Positions 23,036-32,521 of a stretch of 64,000 nt of DNA are shown piece after piece (the stretch's first letter is position 1; the number at the start of each line of letters is the position of its first letter). Under the pieces are notes generated by a model. It was given only the letters and a program-made list of their open reading frames with translations, did not search any database and had not been told where the DNA came from. The stretch is from Rugamonas aquatica (GTDB lineage Bacteria > Pseudomonadota > Gammaproteobacteria > Burkholderiales > Burkholderiaceae_D). The stretch spans positions 310,001 through 374,000 of the forward strand of contig NZ_WHUG01000003.1 in NCBI RefSeq assembly GCF_009380215.1, read 5' to 3'. Made by a program: the position numbers and the translations under genes.

Positions 23036-24879
23036 CTCGCGAGCACGGCGCGCATCGCACCGCGCAGCGCGTTGCAGACGACGATTTCATCTGCCGCTTC
23101 CAGCATCGCACGCGTGATGACGGCCTCGCTGGCGCTCCGTTGCGGATCGTCCAGCAGCACGCCGCGCATCACGCCGGGTAGCAGGCCGCAGTCCAGCGAT
23201 GGCGTCAGCCAGCGGCCATCGATGCGCACGAACACATTGGTGCGGCCGCCCTCGGTCAGCTCGCCGCGTTCGTTGAAGAACAGCGTATCGAAAGCACCTT
23301 GCGCCTCCGCTTCGCGCCAGGCGGCGTCGTAGCGGCTGCGGATGCTGGTTTTATGGCGCAGGAACAGGTCGCCCGCCTCGGTGGCGTCCGGCGCCAGCAG
23401 CACGCGCACGGGTTCCGTCAGCGGCGCGATCGGCGCGTGCTGTACCGAGAAGGCGCCGGCCGCGTTCAACGCCAGCCGCAGACGGTAGCTGGTGTCGGCC
23501 TCCAGCATCGCGCAGGCGGTGTCGAGGTAGGCGTCGGCCGCCGCCGCGTCCCAGGCGTAGCCGAAGCAGGCCGCCGATGACGCCAGCCGCTTCAGATGAC
23601 GTTCGCGGTGGCGCACGCCGTTCGCTCGCGTGGCGTGCATGGTTTCGAAAATCTCGAAGTCGTTTTTCAGGCCGGTCAGGAAGCGCGCCTTGAGCTGGCA
23701 TTCGGCGTATTCCTCCTGCGCGTCGCTGTCGAAGACGATGCCGGCGCCCACGCCCATCTCGCCGCGGCGCGCGCCGTTCGGGCTGTCCGGCGCTTGCAGC
23801 GTCAGCGTGCGGATCGGCACCGACATGCAGAAGTCGCCCACCTTGCCTGCGTCTTTGACCGGATCGAACCAGCCGATGGCGCCGGTGTAGATGCCGCGCG
23901 GGTCCGGCTCCAGTTCGCGGATGATCTCCATGGTGCGCCGCTTGGGTGCGCCGGTGATCGAGCCGCATGGGTACAGCGCGGTAAAGATGTCGGCCAGCGT
24001 GGCGCCGGCGCGCAGCCTGGCGGTGATGGTGGAGGTCATTTGCAGCACGCTGCTGTAGCGGTGCACCTCGAACAGCGCGGGCACCTCGACGCTGCCGGTC
24101 TGCGCGACGCGGGCGATGTCGTTGCGCAGCAGGTCGACGATCATCAGGTTCTCGGCGCGGTTCTTCGGATCGGCGGCCAGCGTGGTGGCGCGCTGGATGT
24201 TCTCGGCCGATTGCGCCGGCGGCGCGGCCGGCGCCGTGCCCTTCATCGGCCGCGCGGTCAGCACGCCGTTCTCGTGGCGCACGAACAGTTCGGGCGACAG
24301 CGACAGCACGGCGCTGCCATCCTCCAGGCCCACCAGCGCGCCGTAGGGCACCGGCTGGCGTCCGCGCAGGCGGGCGTACAGTGCGTGGATGCTGCCAAAC
24401 GCGTCAAAACGCAGCCTGTACGTGTAATTGACCTGGTAGGTGTCGCCGGCCTCGATGTAGTCGTGGATGCGCGCCAGGGCTGCGCTGAACGCGTCCTGAT
24501 CGATGTTGGCGCGAATGTTGGCGATGCCCGACGGCCGGTCTATCGGGAAGGAGCGCGCCGCCAGCCAGTCGCCCACTTCGGCCGACGACAGTTGCGCGCA
24601 GTGCGAGAACAACAGGATCTGGGCCAGCGGCGATGATGCAGGCGCGGCGGCCGCATCCAGCTCCAGCAGCTCCGCGCCCAGTTCATAGGCGCAGATGGTG
24701 ACGGCGTATTGGCCGCGCTCCAGCGCCGCCTGCATCTGCTCCAGCAGTTGCGGCCATTGGCCGATATGGTCGCAGCGCAGCGTGCCGGTGTGGCCGGTGT
24801 ACAGGCGCGAACGCGCGCCCGGAGTCTGGGGGCCCTCCGGGCTGGCGTCATCCAGCAGTGCGAAAACTTCGTTCATCAT
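23032..24879 (-). CDS. pabBC: Fused aminodeoxychorismate synthase component I / aminodeoxychorismate lyase
   Basis: 615 aa from ATG 24879 (tandem ATG at 24876 equally possible). About residues 30-380 form the PabB chorismate-binding domain: 'IHDYIEAGDTYQVNYTYRLR', 'LSPELFVRHENGVL' and 'CGSITGAPKRRTMEIIRELE' (catalytic Lys region). About 390-615 form a PLP-dependent fold-IV PabC domain: 'FEIFETMHATRANGVRHRER', a Lys in 'FLRHKTSIRSRYD' and 'NERGELTEGGRTNVFVRIDG'. Together they turn chorismate (with PabA) into p-aminobenzoate for folate. The fusion is known in Burkholderiales. It lies 4 bp after slmA. Confidence 0.93.
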   Translation of the reverse strand: MMNEVFALLDDASPEGPQTPGARSRLYTGHTGTLRCDHIGQWPQLLEQMQAALERGQYAVTICAYELGAELLELDAAAAPASSPLAQILLFSHCAQLSSAEVGDWLAARSFPIDRPSGIANIRANIDQDAFSAALARIHDYIEAGDTYQVNYTYRLRFDAFGSIHALYARLRGRQPVPYGALVGLEDGSAVLSLSPELFVRHENGVLTARPMKGTAPAAPPAQSAENIQRATTLAADPKNRAENLMIVDLLRNDIARVAQTGSVEVPALFEVHRYSSVLQMTSTITARLRAGATLADIFTALYPCGSITGAPKRRTMEIIRELEPDPRGIYTGAIGWFDPVKDAGKVGDFCMSVPIRTLTLQAPDSPNGARRGEMGVGAGIVFDSDAQEEYAECQLKARFLTGLKNDFEIFETMHATRANGVRHRERHLKRLASSAACFGYAWDAAAADAYLDTACAMLEADTSYRLRLALNAAGAFSVQHAPIAPLTEPVRVLLAPDATEAGDLFLRHKTSIRSRYDAAWREAEAQGAFDTLFFNERGELTEGGRTNVFVRIDGRWLTPSLDCGLLPGVMRGVLLDDPQRSASEAVITRAMLEAADEIVVCNALRGAMRAVLAS

Positions 24880-24883
24880 CAAC

Positions 24884-25459
24884 TCAGGCAAGCAGCAGGG
24901 CGATCTGCAAAGGCGCGTCCTGCGCCGGGTTATTCTTGAATCCACTCTTGGCGTAACGGTGCCAGCGGCCGATGACGAAGCTGGCCAGCATGCCGGCGCG
25001 CGCCTGCACCTCGGCCTCGTGGGCCTGGCCTTCGCTCACTGCCAGGCGCAAGGCCTGCTTCAGCGCCAGCTCCACGCGGTCGTAGAACTGGTTCATGCGC
25101 AGTTGCAGCCGCTCGTCCTCGTTGACCAGCGCTTCGCCGATCAGCACCCGCGTCATGCCCGGATTCTGGCTGGCGAAATTGAGCAGCATGCCGACGATGT
25201 CGCGCGCCTGCGCCAGGCCGTCGCTCTGGCGCTCGGCGATCTGGTTGATCAAGCCGAACACCGACGATTCGATAAACTCGATCAAGCCCTCGAACATCTG
25301 CGCCTTGCTGGCGAAGTGGCGGTACAGCGCGGCCTCGGAGAACTCCAGCTTGCGCGCCAGCGCGGCGGTGGTGATCTTGTCGCCCTTGGGTTGTTCCAGC
25401 ATCTCCGCCAGCGCCTGCAGAATCTGCATGCGGCGCTGGCCCGGCGGGTTGCTTGCCAT
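24884..25459 (-). CDS. slmA: Nucleoid occlusion factor SlmA (TetR family)
   Basis: 191 aa. The N-terminal TetR HTH is 'KITTAALARKLEFSEAALYR' followed by 'HFASKAQMFEGLIEFIE', which is diagnostic of SlmA. The rest is the helical dimer/FtsZ-interaction domain. SlmA binds specific chromosomal sites and blocks FtsZ assembly over the nucleoid. The order nucleotidase-slmA near argB is a known betaproteobacterial arrangement and supports the name. It probably forms an operon with the HAD gene 43 bp upstream and pabBC 4 bp downstream. Confidence 0.92.
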   Translation of the reverse strand: MASNPPGQRRMQILQALAEMLEQPKGDKITTAALARKLEFSEAALYRHFASKAQMFEGLIEFIESSVFGLINQIAERQSDGLAQARDIVGMLLNFASQNPGMTRVLIGEALVNEDERLQLRMNQFYDRVELALKQALRLAVSEGQAHEAEVQARAGMLASFVIGRWHRYAKSGFKNNPAQDAPLQIALLLA

Positions 25460-25502
25460 GTGATCTCGCGGATAAGTGAATGGGTGGGGTGGATTTTTTC
25501 GT

Positions 25503-26231
25503 TCAGCGCAGATGATGCAGGCGTGCCGGCAAATTCCTGACAGATTTTACTTTGACATCGACATAAGCGGGGCGAATTAACCTTTTTTGCGGATGCGCCA
25601 GGCCGACCGCGTCGCCCACTTCCAGGTATTGCGTGACCCAGGCGGTGCGCATGCCCAGCGCGTGCGCGCTGCGCAGATTGGCCAGCGTATCCTCGACCAG
25701 CACGCAGCGCGCCGGCGTCAGGCCATGGCGGCGCATCAGTTTGCGCAGCAGCAGCTTGGACGGCTTGGGCCGCATCTGCCGGTGCACCACCATCGACTCC
25801 ACCGACACGTGGTGGCTGAACTGGCGCTGCAAACCCAGATGGCGCAGCACCTGCGTCGAATAGCGGTGCGGCGCGTTGGTCAGCAGGATTTTGCGGCCGG
25901 GCAGGCGGCGCAGCAGCTGGCGCAGTCCCCGTTCGGCGCGGATCATGTCGGTCAGCCGCTCGAAGCGGTGGGTCTCGTCGAGAAAATGCGCGGCTTTTAC
26001 GCCATGGTGCTTGACCAGTCCGAGCATCGTCGCGCCGTAGCGCCGCCAGTACAGCGTGCGCGCGGCGTTGACCGCGTCCTCGCCGGCGGGCGTGACGCCG
26101 TCGCCCAGCACATTGGCGATGTAGACGTTCATGCTGGCCATGATCGCCGGGAAGATCGCGTGCGAGGCGTTGTGCAGCGTGTTATCCAGATCGAATAGCC
26201 ACACGGGGGAATTGCGGGTAATAATGTTCAC
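25503..26231 (-). CDS. HAD-superfamily pyrimidine 5'-nucleotidase
   Basis: 242 aa from GTG 26231. HAD motif I is 'VWLFDLDNTLHNA' (nucleophile Asp), motif II 'KILLTNAP', motif III Lys in 'QMRPKPSKLLLRKLM' and motif IV 'CVLVEDTLANLRSAHALGMR'. This matches the SDT1/YjjG-type pyrimidine nucleotidase family that sits beside slmA in Burkholderiales. It dephosphorylates UMP/CMP-like nucleotides in the cytosol (family knowledge). The 5' end lies 25 bp from the divergent TraB/GumN gene. Confidence 0.9.
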   Translation of the reverse strand: MNIITRNSPVWLFDLDNTLHNASHAIFPAIMASMNVYIANVLGDGVTPAGEDAVNAARTLYWRRYGATMLGLVKHHGVKAAHFLDETHRFERLTDMIRAERGLRQLLRRLPGRKILLTNAPHRYSTQVLRHLGLQRQFSHHVSVESMVVHRQMRPKPSKLLLRKLMRRHGLTPARCVLVEDTLANLRSAHALGMRTAWVTQYLEVGDAVGLAHPQKRLIRPAYVDVKVKSVRNLPARLHHLR

Positions 26232-26256
26232 TTCAAGTCAGTCATCTAAGGAAGCC

Positions 26257-27177
26257 ATGCGGGAAGCCATACAGCGCCAGATTATAGTGATGTTCTGGAC
26301 TTTGCTCTGTTTTACCCTCGCGCCGGCGTGGGCGGCAGACAAAGTCCAGGCGCCCAACCACGGCGCCTTGTTCAAGGTGCAGCAGGGCGGACATACACTG
26401 TACCTGTTCGGCACCATCCACGTCGGCGCGGCGGATTTCTATCCGCTGGAGCCGCGCATCACCGCCGCGTTGAAGAAGGCGCCGGTGCTGGCGCTGGAGA
26501 TCGATCCGCTGGGCGACCAGCAGCAGCTGATGCGCGCTGTGCAGCGCCACGGCATGCTGACGCGCGGCGGCCCGGCCGGCCCTGAACTGTCGGCCGACTG
26601 GCGGCAGCGGCTGGACCGCCTGCTCAAGCAGTACAACATCGAAGCGGAGACGGTGGCGGCGATGAAGCCCTGGCTGCTGGCCAGCCTGCTGACGGTGAGC
26701 GAATTCTCGGCCCAGGGCTACGAGGCGGCGCTGGCGGTGGACGCCCATCTGTCCCGCCAGGCGCACGGGCGCGGCCAGAAGGTGATCGAGCTGGAGTCGG
26801 CCGAGAGCCAGATGTCGCTGTTCGACCAGATGAGCGCCGCCGAGCAGCTGCAGTTCCTGCAGGAGGCCATCGCCGGCATCGAGGACAAGGAGCAGGCCAA
26901 CCAGGCACGCGAGATCGCCGACGCCTGGCGCAAGGCCGATGTGATTGCGCTGGACGCGCTGGCGCTCAAGGCGGAGATGGACGACAGCTTCTCCGGCCGC
27001 TTCGTGCAGAAGGTGCTGCTGGACGGCCGCAATCCGGCGCTGGCCGACGGCATGGTCAAGCTGATGGCGCGCGAGAACAACTGCGTGGCGGCGATCGGCA
27101 TACTGCATCTGGTCGGTAAGGGAAGCGTGCCCGAACTGCTGCGCAAACGCGGCATGACGGTAGAGCGGATGTACTAA
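26257..27177 (+). CDS. TraB/GumN family exported protein
   Basis: 306 aa from ATG 26257, with AAGGAAG upstream; earlier in-frame ATGs would overlap the divergent HAD start. The signal peptide is MREAIQRQIIVMFWTLLCFT, cleaved near AWA. The family motif 'LYLFGTIHVGAADFYPL' (G-T-x-H) and the C-terminal 'NNCVAAIGILHLVGKGSVPE' (second H-x-x-G) form the predicted metal/active site of TraB-PrgY-GumN proteins, thought to be proteases or peptide-binding. A perfect 10-bp hairpin with T-run at 27288-27332 probably ends its transcript, beyond the tRNA on the other strand. Confidence 0.9.
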   Translation: MREAIQRQIIVMFWTLLCFTLAPAWAADKVQAPNHGALFKVQQGGHTLYLFGTIHVGAADFYPLEPRITAALKKAPVLALEIDPLGDQQQLMRAVQRHGMLTRGGPAGPELSADWRQRLDRLLKQYNIEAETVAAMKPWLLASLLTVSEFSAQGYEAALAVDAHLSRQAHGRGQKVIELESAESQMSLFDQMSAAEQLQFLQEAIAGIEDKEQANQAREIADAWRKADVIALDALALKAEMDDSFSGRFVQKVLLDGRNPALADGMVKLMARENNCVAAIGILHLVGKGSVPELLRKRGMTVERMY

Positions 27178-27202
27178 GCGGGGGAGGGTGCTACAGGAAG
27201 AA

Positions 27203-27277
<75 letters not shown>

Positions 27278-27287
27278 GTACTGGTAT

Positions 27288-27332
27288 GGCGATGCACTGG
27301 AAAATGCGGCTAAACGTGCATCGCCGTTTTTT
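27288..27332 (+). terminator. Rho-independent-like terminator for the plus strand
   Basis: A perfect 10-bp inverted repeat, GGCGATGCAC (27288-27297) and GTGCATCGCC (27316-27325), with an 18-nt loop, is followed by GTTTTTT (27326-27332). Only the plus strand has the T-run, so it fits the end of the TraB/GumN transcript at 27177. The run ends at the argB stop. Confidence 0.65.
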
Positions 27333-28255
27333 CAGTGAGACCGGATCATAGTGCCAAAAGCCTGTTCGGTCAACACCTCGAGCAATAAACTGTGTTCAAT
27401 TCGCCCGTCGATGATGTGTACCGTGTTGACGCCGGACTTGGCGGCATCCAGGGCTGATGAAATTTTAGGCAGCATGCCGCCCGAAATCGTCCCGTCGGCG
27501 AACATCTCGTCGATCTCGCGGGCCGACAGGTCGGTCACCAGGTTGCCCTGCTTGTCCTGCACGCCGGCGATGTTGGTCATCATGATCAGCTTTTCAGCCT
27601 TCAGGATCTCGGCGATCTTGCCGGCGACGACGTCGGCGTTGATGTTGTAAGCCTGACCATCCTGGCCGAAGCCGATCGGCGAAATGATAGGAATGAAGGC
27701 GTCGTCCTGCAGCGCCTTGACCACGGCCGGGTTGATCGCGTCGATCTCGCCGACGAAGCCGATGTCGAGGAACTGGCCCGGGTTGTCCTTGTCCGGCATG
27801 GACATTTTCTTGGCGCGTATCAGGCCGCCGTCCTTGCCGGTCAGGCCCACTGCCTGGCCGCCGTAGTGGTTGATCAGCATGACGATGTCCTGCTGGACTT
27901 CGCCGCCCAGCACCCACTCCACCACTTCCATGGTTTCTTCGTCGGTGATACGCATGCCCTGCACGAAGGTGCCTTGCTTGCCGATTTTTTTCAGCGCGTT
28001 GTCGATCTGTGGACCGCCGCCGTGCACCACGACCGGGTTCATGCCCACCAGTTTGAGCAAAATGACATCGCGGGCGAAGCCGTGTTTCAGGCGCTCGTCG
28101 GTCATCGCGTTGCCGCCGTATTTGATGACAATGGTCTTGCCATGGAAATTACGGATATAGGGCAGGGCCTCGGCCAGAATCTGCGCCTTGATCTGCGGCG
28201 CCACCGCGGTCAAGTCGTCATTCATGCCTAAGTTAAGGTTAGTCAGTTGGGTCAT
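27332..28255 (-). CDS. argB: Acetylglutamate kinase
   Basis: 307 aa (ATG 28225 is an alternative start, removing 10 residues). Amino-acid-kinase motifs are '[15 protein letters not shown]' (phosphate-binding Lys), '[20 protein letters not shown]', and '[20 protein letters not shown]' with '[14 protein letters not shown]'. It phosphorylates N-acetylglutamate, the second step of arginine biosynthesis. The length and motifs fit the arginine-sensitive hexameric class, though without the long N-terminal helix I can only suggest that. The tRNA-Thr gene follows on the same strand. Confidence 0.96.
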   Translation of the reverse strand: MTQLTNLNLGMNDDLTAVAPQIKAQILAEALPYIRNFHGKTIVIKYGGNAMTDERLKHGFARDVILLKLVGMNPVVVHGGGPQIDNALKKIGKQGTFVQGMRITDEETMEVVEWVLGGEVQQDIVMLINHYGGQAVGLTGKDGGLIRAKKMSMPDKDNPGQFLDIGFVGEIDAINPAVVKALQDDAFIPIISPIGFGQDGQAYNINADVVAGKIAEILKAEKLIMMTNIAGVQDKQGNLVTDLSAREIDEMFADGTISGGMLPKISSALDAAKSGVNTVHIIDGRIEHSLLLEVLTEQAFGTMIRSH

Positions 28256-28368
28256 GGCGAGTCCGGTTTAGAAAATTTGTGCAATTTTACAGCCTGATGC
28301 TGCAATCAACTACGCATTATAGGGCTATCCGGTTGTATTTTCCCGGATCATCCGATACGCTGCCCGCT

Positions 28369-28944
28369 ATGACCGCCACCGATACCCTTCACCGCCAGCT
28401 AGAAGTCATGCGTCCCCTGCTTGTCCGATTTGCACAGTTGCAAATACGGAATCAGGCCCTGGCCGAGGATGCGGTGCAGGACGCGCTGATCGCGGTGCTG
28501 GAAAAACCGGAGCGCTTCAACGGCCAGTCGTCCTTGCGCACCTATGTGACGGGGATTTTGAAGTTCAAGATCATCGACTGCCTGCGCGCCAGCTCGCGCG
28601 AGCGCCAGATCGACACCGCCGAGGACCAGTCCGAGGACGACGCCATCGACTCGCTGTTCAAGGCCGACGGCCACACCCGCGAGCAGCCGATGGCCTGGGG
28701 CGATCCGGATGCGACGCTGGAGCAGAAGGATTTCTTCAAGGTGCTGGAGATTTGCCTGGAAAAGCTGCCCGCCAAAACCGCCCGCATTTTCATGATGCGC
28801 GAATGGCTGGAACTGGAAACCGACGAAATTTGTAAGGAACTGGCGATTACAACGTCTAATGCCTGGGTGCTCCTGTATCGGGCTCGCATGCGTTTGCGCG
28901 AATGCCTGGACTTGAACTGGTTTGGCAACCGCCAGGCCACGTGA
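28369..28944 (+). CDS. RNA polymerase sigma factor, ECF type
   Basis: 191 aa from ATG 28369 (MTATDTLHRQ). Region 2 is 'LAEDAVQDALIAVLEKPERF' and 'TYVTGILKFKIIDCLRASSR' (core binding and -10 melting). A variable acidic linker (about 82-115) follows, then region 4 'LPAKTARIFMMREWLELETD' with HTH 'EICKELAITTSNAWVLLYRA'. The longer frame to 28279 adds non-homologous sequence. A zinc-binding small gene follows 36 bp downstream, the usual sigma/anti-sigma order, and then a hybrid kinase operon. Confidence 0.9.
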   Translation: MTATDTLHRQLEVMRPLLVRFAQLQIRNQALAEDAVQDALIAVLEKPERFNGQSSLRTYVTGILKFKIIDCLRASSRERQIDTAEDQSEDDAIDSLFKADGHTREQPMAWGDPDATLEQKDFFKVLEICLEKLPAKTARIFMMREWLELETDEICKELAITTSNAWVLLYRARMRLRECLDLNWFGNRQAT

Positions 28945-28980
28945 CTGCGCCACTTATTGCCTCACTTACTGTCAGCGACT

Positions 28981-29232
28981 ATGGAACCACATAAAACCGG
29001 CTTGAAGCCCACCTGCCGCGAAGTGCACCGGCTGGTGTCGGAGGGGATGGACCGCGACTTGTCCTTCATCGAGCGCACCCGCATGCGGCTGCACCTGATG
29101 GTGTGCGACGCCTGTACCCGCTTCAACGGCCAGATGTCGCTGCTGCGCACGGCCATGCGCCGCTTCCCGTTCGACGCGCCGGACGCCGGCCCGGCGCCGC
29201 TCGACGACGACCACGAACACCGCCGCCCGTAA
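28981..29232 (+). CDS. Zinc-finger anti-sigma-like protein (zf-HC2 type)
   Basis: 83 aa from ATG 28981. The H-x3-C-x2-C pattern is visible in 'RLHLMVCDACTRFNG', with an upstream Cys/His in 'TCREVHRLVSEGMDRDLSFI', matching the ZAS/zf-HC2 motif. There is no transmembrane helix, so it would be a soluble anti-sigma acting on the sigma factor encoded just upstream. The C-terminus is Pro/Asp-rich. Start by RBS is weak, but the two genes are consistent with coupled expression. Confidence 0.82.
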   Translation: MEPHKTGLKPTCREVHRLVSEGMDRDLSFIERTRMRLHLMVCDACTRFNGQMSLLRTAMRRFPFDAPDAGPAPLDDDHEHRRP

Positions 29233-29237
29233 GCGCC

Positions 29238-29444
29238 ATGAGCACCTGCTCGCGCTGCGGCGCAACCTTCAGCTGCGCCATGGTGGATGCCGATCCGGCG
29301 GCGCCGGCGCAGCCCTGCTGGTGCACGTATTTGCCGGCGTCGCTGCCGGTGCCGTCCGCGCCGGGCGCCAGCTGCTGGTGCCCGGACTGTCTGAAACAGC
29401 ATATCCTGGACCAACGCGCCGACCATCCCAAACCGGCCGGCTAG
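29238..29444 (+). CDS. Small cysteine-rich CWC-family protein
   Basis: 68 aa from ATG 29238, 5 bp after the anti-sigma stop. It has six cysteine positions in '[13 protein letters not shown]', 'CWCTYLP' and '[11 protein letters not shown]', i.e. two C-W-C motifs plus paired Cys, as in the cysteine-rich CWC family (often annotated beside metal-related genes). It probably binds zinc or another metal. The role is unknown. It is followed 16 bp later by the hybrid kinase. Confidence 0.8.
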   Translation: MSTCSRCGATFSCAMVDADPAAPAQPCWCTYLPASLPVPSAPGASCWCPDCLKQHILDQRADHPKPAG

Positions 29445-29460
29445 CCTGAAGGAAGTACGC

Positions 29461-32400
29461 ATGCGCCGTTTTAGCGACATGGGTATCCGCGCGCGCATCA
29501 GCAGCGGCTACATCATCCTGATCCTGCTGCTGGTCGGCGTGATCCTGGTCGGCGTGAGCCGCATCTACGCCATCCGCGCCGAGAGCGACCATATCCTGCA
29601 CCAGGACTGGGCCGCCAGCGCCGCCATCAACACCATCGACACGCAATCGCGCGAGGCGGCCACCCGCATCGTCACGCTGATCATCCAGAAGGACCAGCAG
29701 CACCGCGTGGACAGCTACAGCCGCATCGACCGCATCAAGCTCGATATCGACGCCCAGCTGGAGCAGCTGGACAAGCTGGACGCCACGCCGGAAGCGCGGG
29801 CTCAGATCGAGCAGGTCAAGCGCGCACGCGCCGCCTACTACGACAGCTTCATCGCCGTGGCGGACATGGTGGAGGCCGACGACCGCGACGCCGCCGAAGC
29901 GAAAATGAACGCGATGGCGCTGCCCGCGCTGGACCACCTGCTGGAACAGATCAAGATCCTGGACAAGCTGCAGGAAAGCCAGGTGATGGCCAGTTCCGCG
30001 CGCGCACGCGACGACATCAATTTTTCGCTGATGCTGATTTCGCTGATGGGCGGGGCGGCGGTGCTGGTGGGGATAGGTTTCGGCCTGTCGGCGCGCTCGA
30101 TCACGCGGCCGCTGGAAGAGGCGATCGCCATCGCCAAGCGGGTCGGGCAGGGCGACCTGAGTTCCGTCATCGAAGTGAAGTCGCAGGATGAAACGGGCGA
30201 GCTGCTGCACGCGCTCAAGCTGATGACGGCCGGCCTGGCCGCCGAGCAGCAGCTGCGCCGCGCGGTCACGGTGGCGGAGGACGCGACCAAGATGAAGTCC
30301 GACTTCCTGGCCAATATGTCGCACGAGATCCGCACGCCGATGAACGGCATCATCGGCATGACCCACCTGGCGCTGCAAACCGAACTCTCGCCCAAGCAGC
30401 GCAACTATCTGGAGAAGGTGGAGTCGGCGGCGCGCAACCTGCTGGGCATCATCAACGACATCCTGGATTTCTCGAAGATCGAGGCCGGCAAGCTGGCCTT
30501 CGAGCAGGTCGACTTCTACGTCGAGGACGTGATGGCGAATATCGCCGACCTGTCCGTGATGCGGGCGCAGGACAAGGGCCTGGAGCTGCTGTTCGATATC
30601 GCGCCGGACGTGCCGCAGGTGCTGGTCGGCGATCCGCTGCGCTTCGGCCAGGTGATGATTAACCTGACCAACAACGCCATCAAGTTCACGCAGCAGGGCG
30701 AGATCGTGGTGACGATACGCGTGCTGGAGCATCTGCCCGACGAGCGCGTGCGCCTGCGGATCGACGTGCGCGACACCGGGCCGGGACTGACGCCCGAGCA
30801 GCAGGCGCGCCTGTTCCAGGCCTTCACGCAGGCCGACACGTCGACCACGCGCCACCACGGCGGCACGGGCCTGGGCCTGACCATCAGCAAGCGCCTGGTC
30901 GAACTGATGGACGGCGAGATCGGACTGGAAAGCCAGCCGGGCGTGGGCAGCACCTTCCATTTCAGCGCGGTGTTCGGCATCGGCGCCGTCGAGGAACCGC
31001 TGCCGCTGCCGGACATCTCCGGCCTGCGCGTGCTGGTGGTGGACGATAACGCCAGCGCCCGCGAAATCTTCATGGGCATGCTGTCGTCGATGCAGTTTGC
31101 CGCCGCCAGCGCGGACGGCGGCGGGCGCGCCGTCGACATGGTGGCGCAGGCGCGCAGCGAAGGCCGGCCTTTCAACATCGTGCTGCTGGACTGGCAGATG
31201 CCGGGCATGAACGGGCTGGAGACGCTACAGGCGATTCGCGCCCAGGCGGAGGCCGACGGCGTCGATGCGCCGGCCTTCATCATGGTCACGGCCTACAACC
31301 GCGACGTGCTGATGGACGAAGCGCGCGGCATCGCCATCGACGCCATGCTGAACAAGCCGGTCAGCGCGTCGACGCTGCTCGATTCGGTGTCCACCGTGTT
31401 CGGCAAAGACCTGCACAGCTGCCGTCGCACGCGCCGCCGCGCCGACTACATGGCGGCTGAGGAAGCGGTGCGCGGCGCCTACGTGCTGCTGGTCGAGGAC
31501 AACGAAGTCAATCAGGAAGTGGCGCAGCAGATTCTCAGCGATGCCGGCATCCGCGTCGACATCGCCGCCAACGGCGCCATGGCGCTGGCCAAGCTGGCGG
31601 TGGCCGATTACGATGGCGTGCTGATGGACTGCCAGATGCCGGTGATGGACGGCTACGACGCCACCCGCAAGCTGCGCGAGGATGCGCGCCACGCCAACCT
31701 GCCGGTGATCGCCATGACGGCCAACGCCATGGTCGGCGACAAGGAAAAGTGCCTGGAAGCCGGCATGAACGATTTCATCGCCAAGCCTATCGACGTGGCG
31801 CAGCTGTTCACGACGCTGGCGCGCTGGATCAAGGTGAAGAATCCGGTGACGGCGGAAGCTGCGGCCGAAGCTCCGGCGGCGTCTGGCGCGACCGCCGACG
31901 AGGCGCTGCCCGTCATCGCCGGCCTGCGCATGGAAACCGCGCTGCAGCGTGTGGGTGGCAATGTTAAGCTGATGCGCAAGCTGCTGTCGCGCTTTGTCGA
32001 AACCCAGATCGACGCCATGCACCGCATCGCCGCCGCCATCGAAAGCAACGACCTGGCCGGGGCGACGCGCGAGGCGCATACTGTCAAGGGATTGGCGGGC
32101 AATATCGGCGCCGTCGGCATGGCCGATGCTGCGGGCAAGGTCGAGCAGATGCTGGCGATGGGCACGACCAAGGGACGCGATGAAGCCATCTTCGACATGG
32201 CGGGCGAGTTGAGCGACCTGGTGGCGCGTATCGCGATGGCGATGGACGACAAGCCGGCCACCGCCGATGCACCCGTGACCGCGCAGCCGGCCGACCTGGC
32301 CGAATTGACGGCGGTGGTGCAGGAGATGGCGCACTTGCTGGCGCAGGACGACGGCGCCGCCGTCAAGCTGCTGGACCGCCTGTGCGCGGCGCTGACGGCC

Positions 32401-32514
32401 GCAGGGCAGGGCGAGCACGCGCGCCAGCTGCGCCGCATGCTGGGGCAATATGATTTCGAAGGGGCGCTGGATGAACTGAAGGCCGCCGCCGATGCACTGA
32501 ACATCGCTTTGTGA
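29461..32514 (+). CDS. Hybrid sensor histidine kinase (HAMP-HisKA-HATPase-REC-REC-HPt)
   Basis: 1017 aa. TM1 is at about 14-34, a helical periplasmic four-helix-bundle domain at 35-185, TM2 at 188-210 and HAMP at 211-262. HisKA has phosphoacceptor His288 in '[20 protein letters not shown]'. HATPase (390-505) has N-box '[10 protein letters not shown]' and '[14 protein letters not shown]'. REC1 has Asp577 ('[11 protein letters not shown]'), REC2 has Asp723 ('[11 protein letters not shown]'), and HPt has His873 ('[12 protein letters not shown]'). A full phosphorelay is thus present in one chain. RBS GAAGGAAG precedes the ATG. The next gene, a REC-HD-GYP protein 7 bp away, is the likely output. 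Confidence 0.95.
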   Translation: MRRFSDMGIRARISSGYIILILLLVGVILVGVSRIYAIRAESDHILHQDWAASAAINTIDTQSREAATRIVTLIIQKDQQHRVDSYSRIDRIKLDIDAQLEQLDKLDATPEARAQIEQVKRARAAYYDSFIAVADMVEADDRDAAEAKMNAMALPALDHLLEQIKILDKLQESQVMASSARARDDINFSLMLISLMGGAAVLVGIGFGLSARSITRPLEEAIAIAKRVGQGDLSSVIEVKSQDETGELLHALKLMTAGLAAEQQLRRAVTVAEDATKMKSDFLANMSHEIRTPMNGIIGMTHLALQTELSPKQRNYLEKVESAARNLLGIINDILDFSKIEAGKLAFEQVDFYVEDVMANIADLSVMRAQDKGLELLFDIAPDVPQVLVGDPLRFGQVMINLTNNAIKFTQQGEIVVTIRVLEHLPDERVRLRIDVRDTGPGLTPEQQARLFQAFTQADTSTTRHHGGTGLGLTISKRLVELMDGEIGLESQPGVGSTFHFSAVFGIGAVEEPLPLPDISGLRVLVVDDNASAREIFMGMLSSMQFAAASADGGGRAVDMVAQARSEGRPFNIVLLDWQMPGMNGLETLQAIRAQAEADGVDAPAFIMVTAYNRDVLMDEARGIAIDAMLNKPVSASTLLDSVSTVFGKDLHSCRRTRRRADYMAAEEAVRGAYVLLVEDNEVNQEVAQQILSDAGIRVDIAANGAMALAKLAVADYDGVLMDCQMPVMDGYDATRKLREDARHANLPVIAMTANAMVGDKEKCLEAGMNDFIAKPIDVAQLFTTLARWIKVKNPVTAEAAAEAPAASGATADEALPVIAGLRMETALQRVGGNVKLMRKLLSRFVETQIDAMHRIAAAIESNDLAGATREAHTVKGLAGNIGAVGMADAAGKVEQMLAMGTTKGRDEAIFDMAGELSDLVARIAMAMDDKPATADAPVTAQPADLAELTAVVQEMAHLLAQDDGAAVKLLDRLCAALTAAGQGEHARQLRRMLGQYDFEGALDELKAAADALNIAL

Positions 32515-32521
32515 AGAGAGT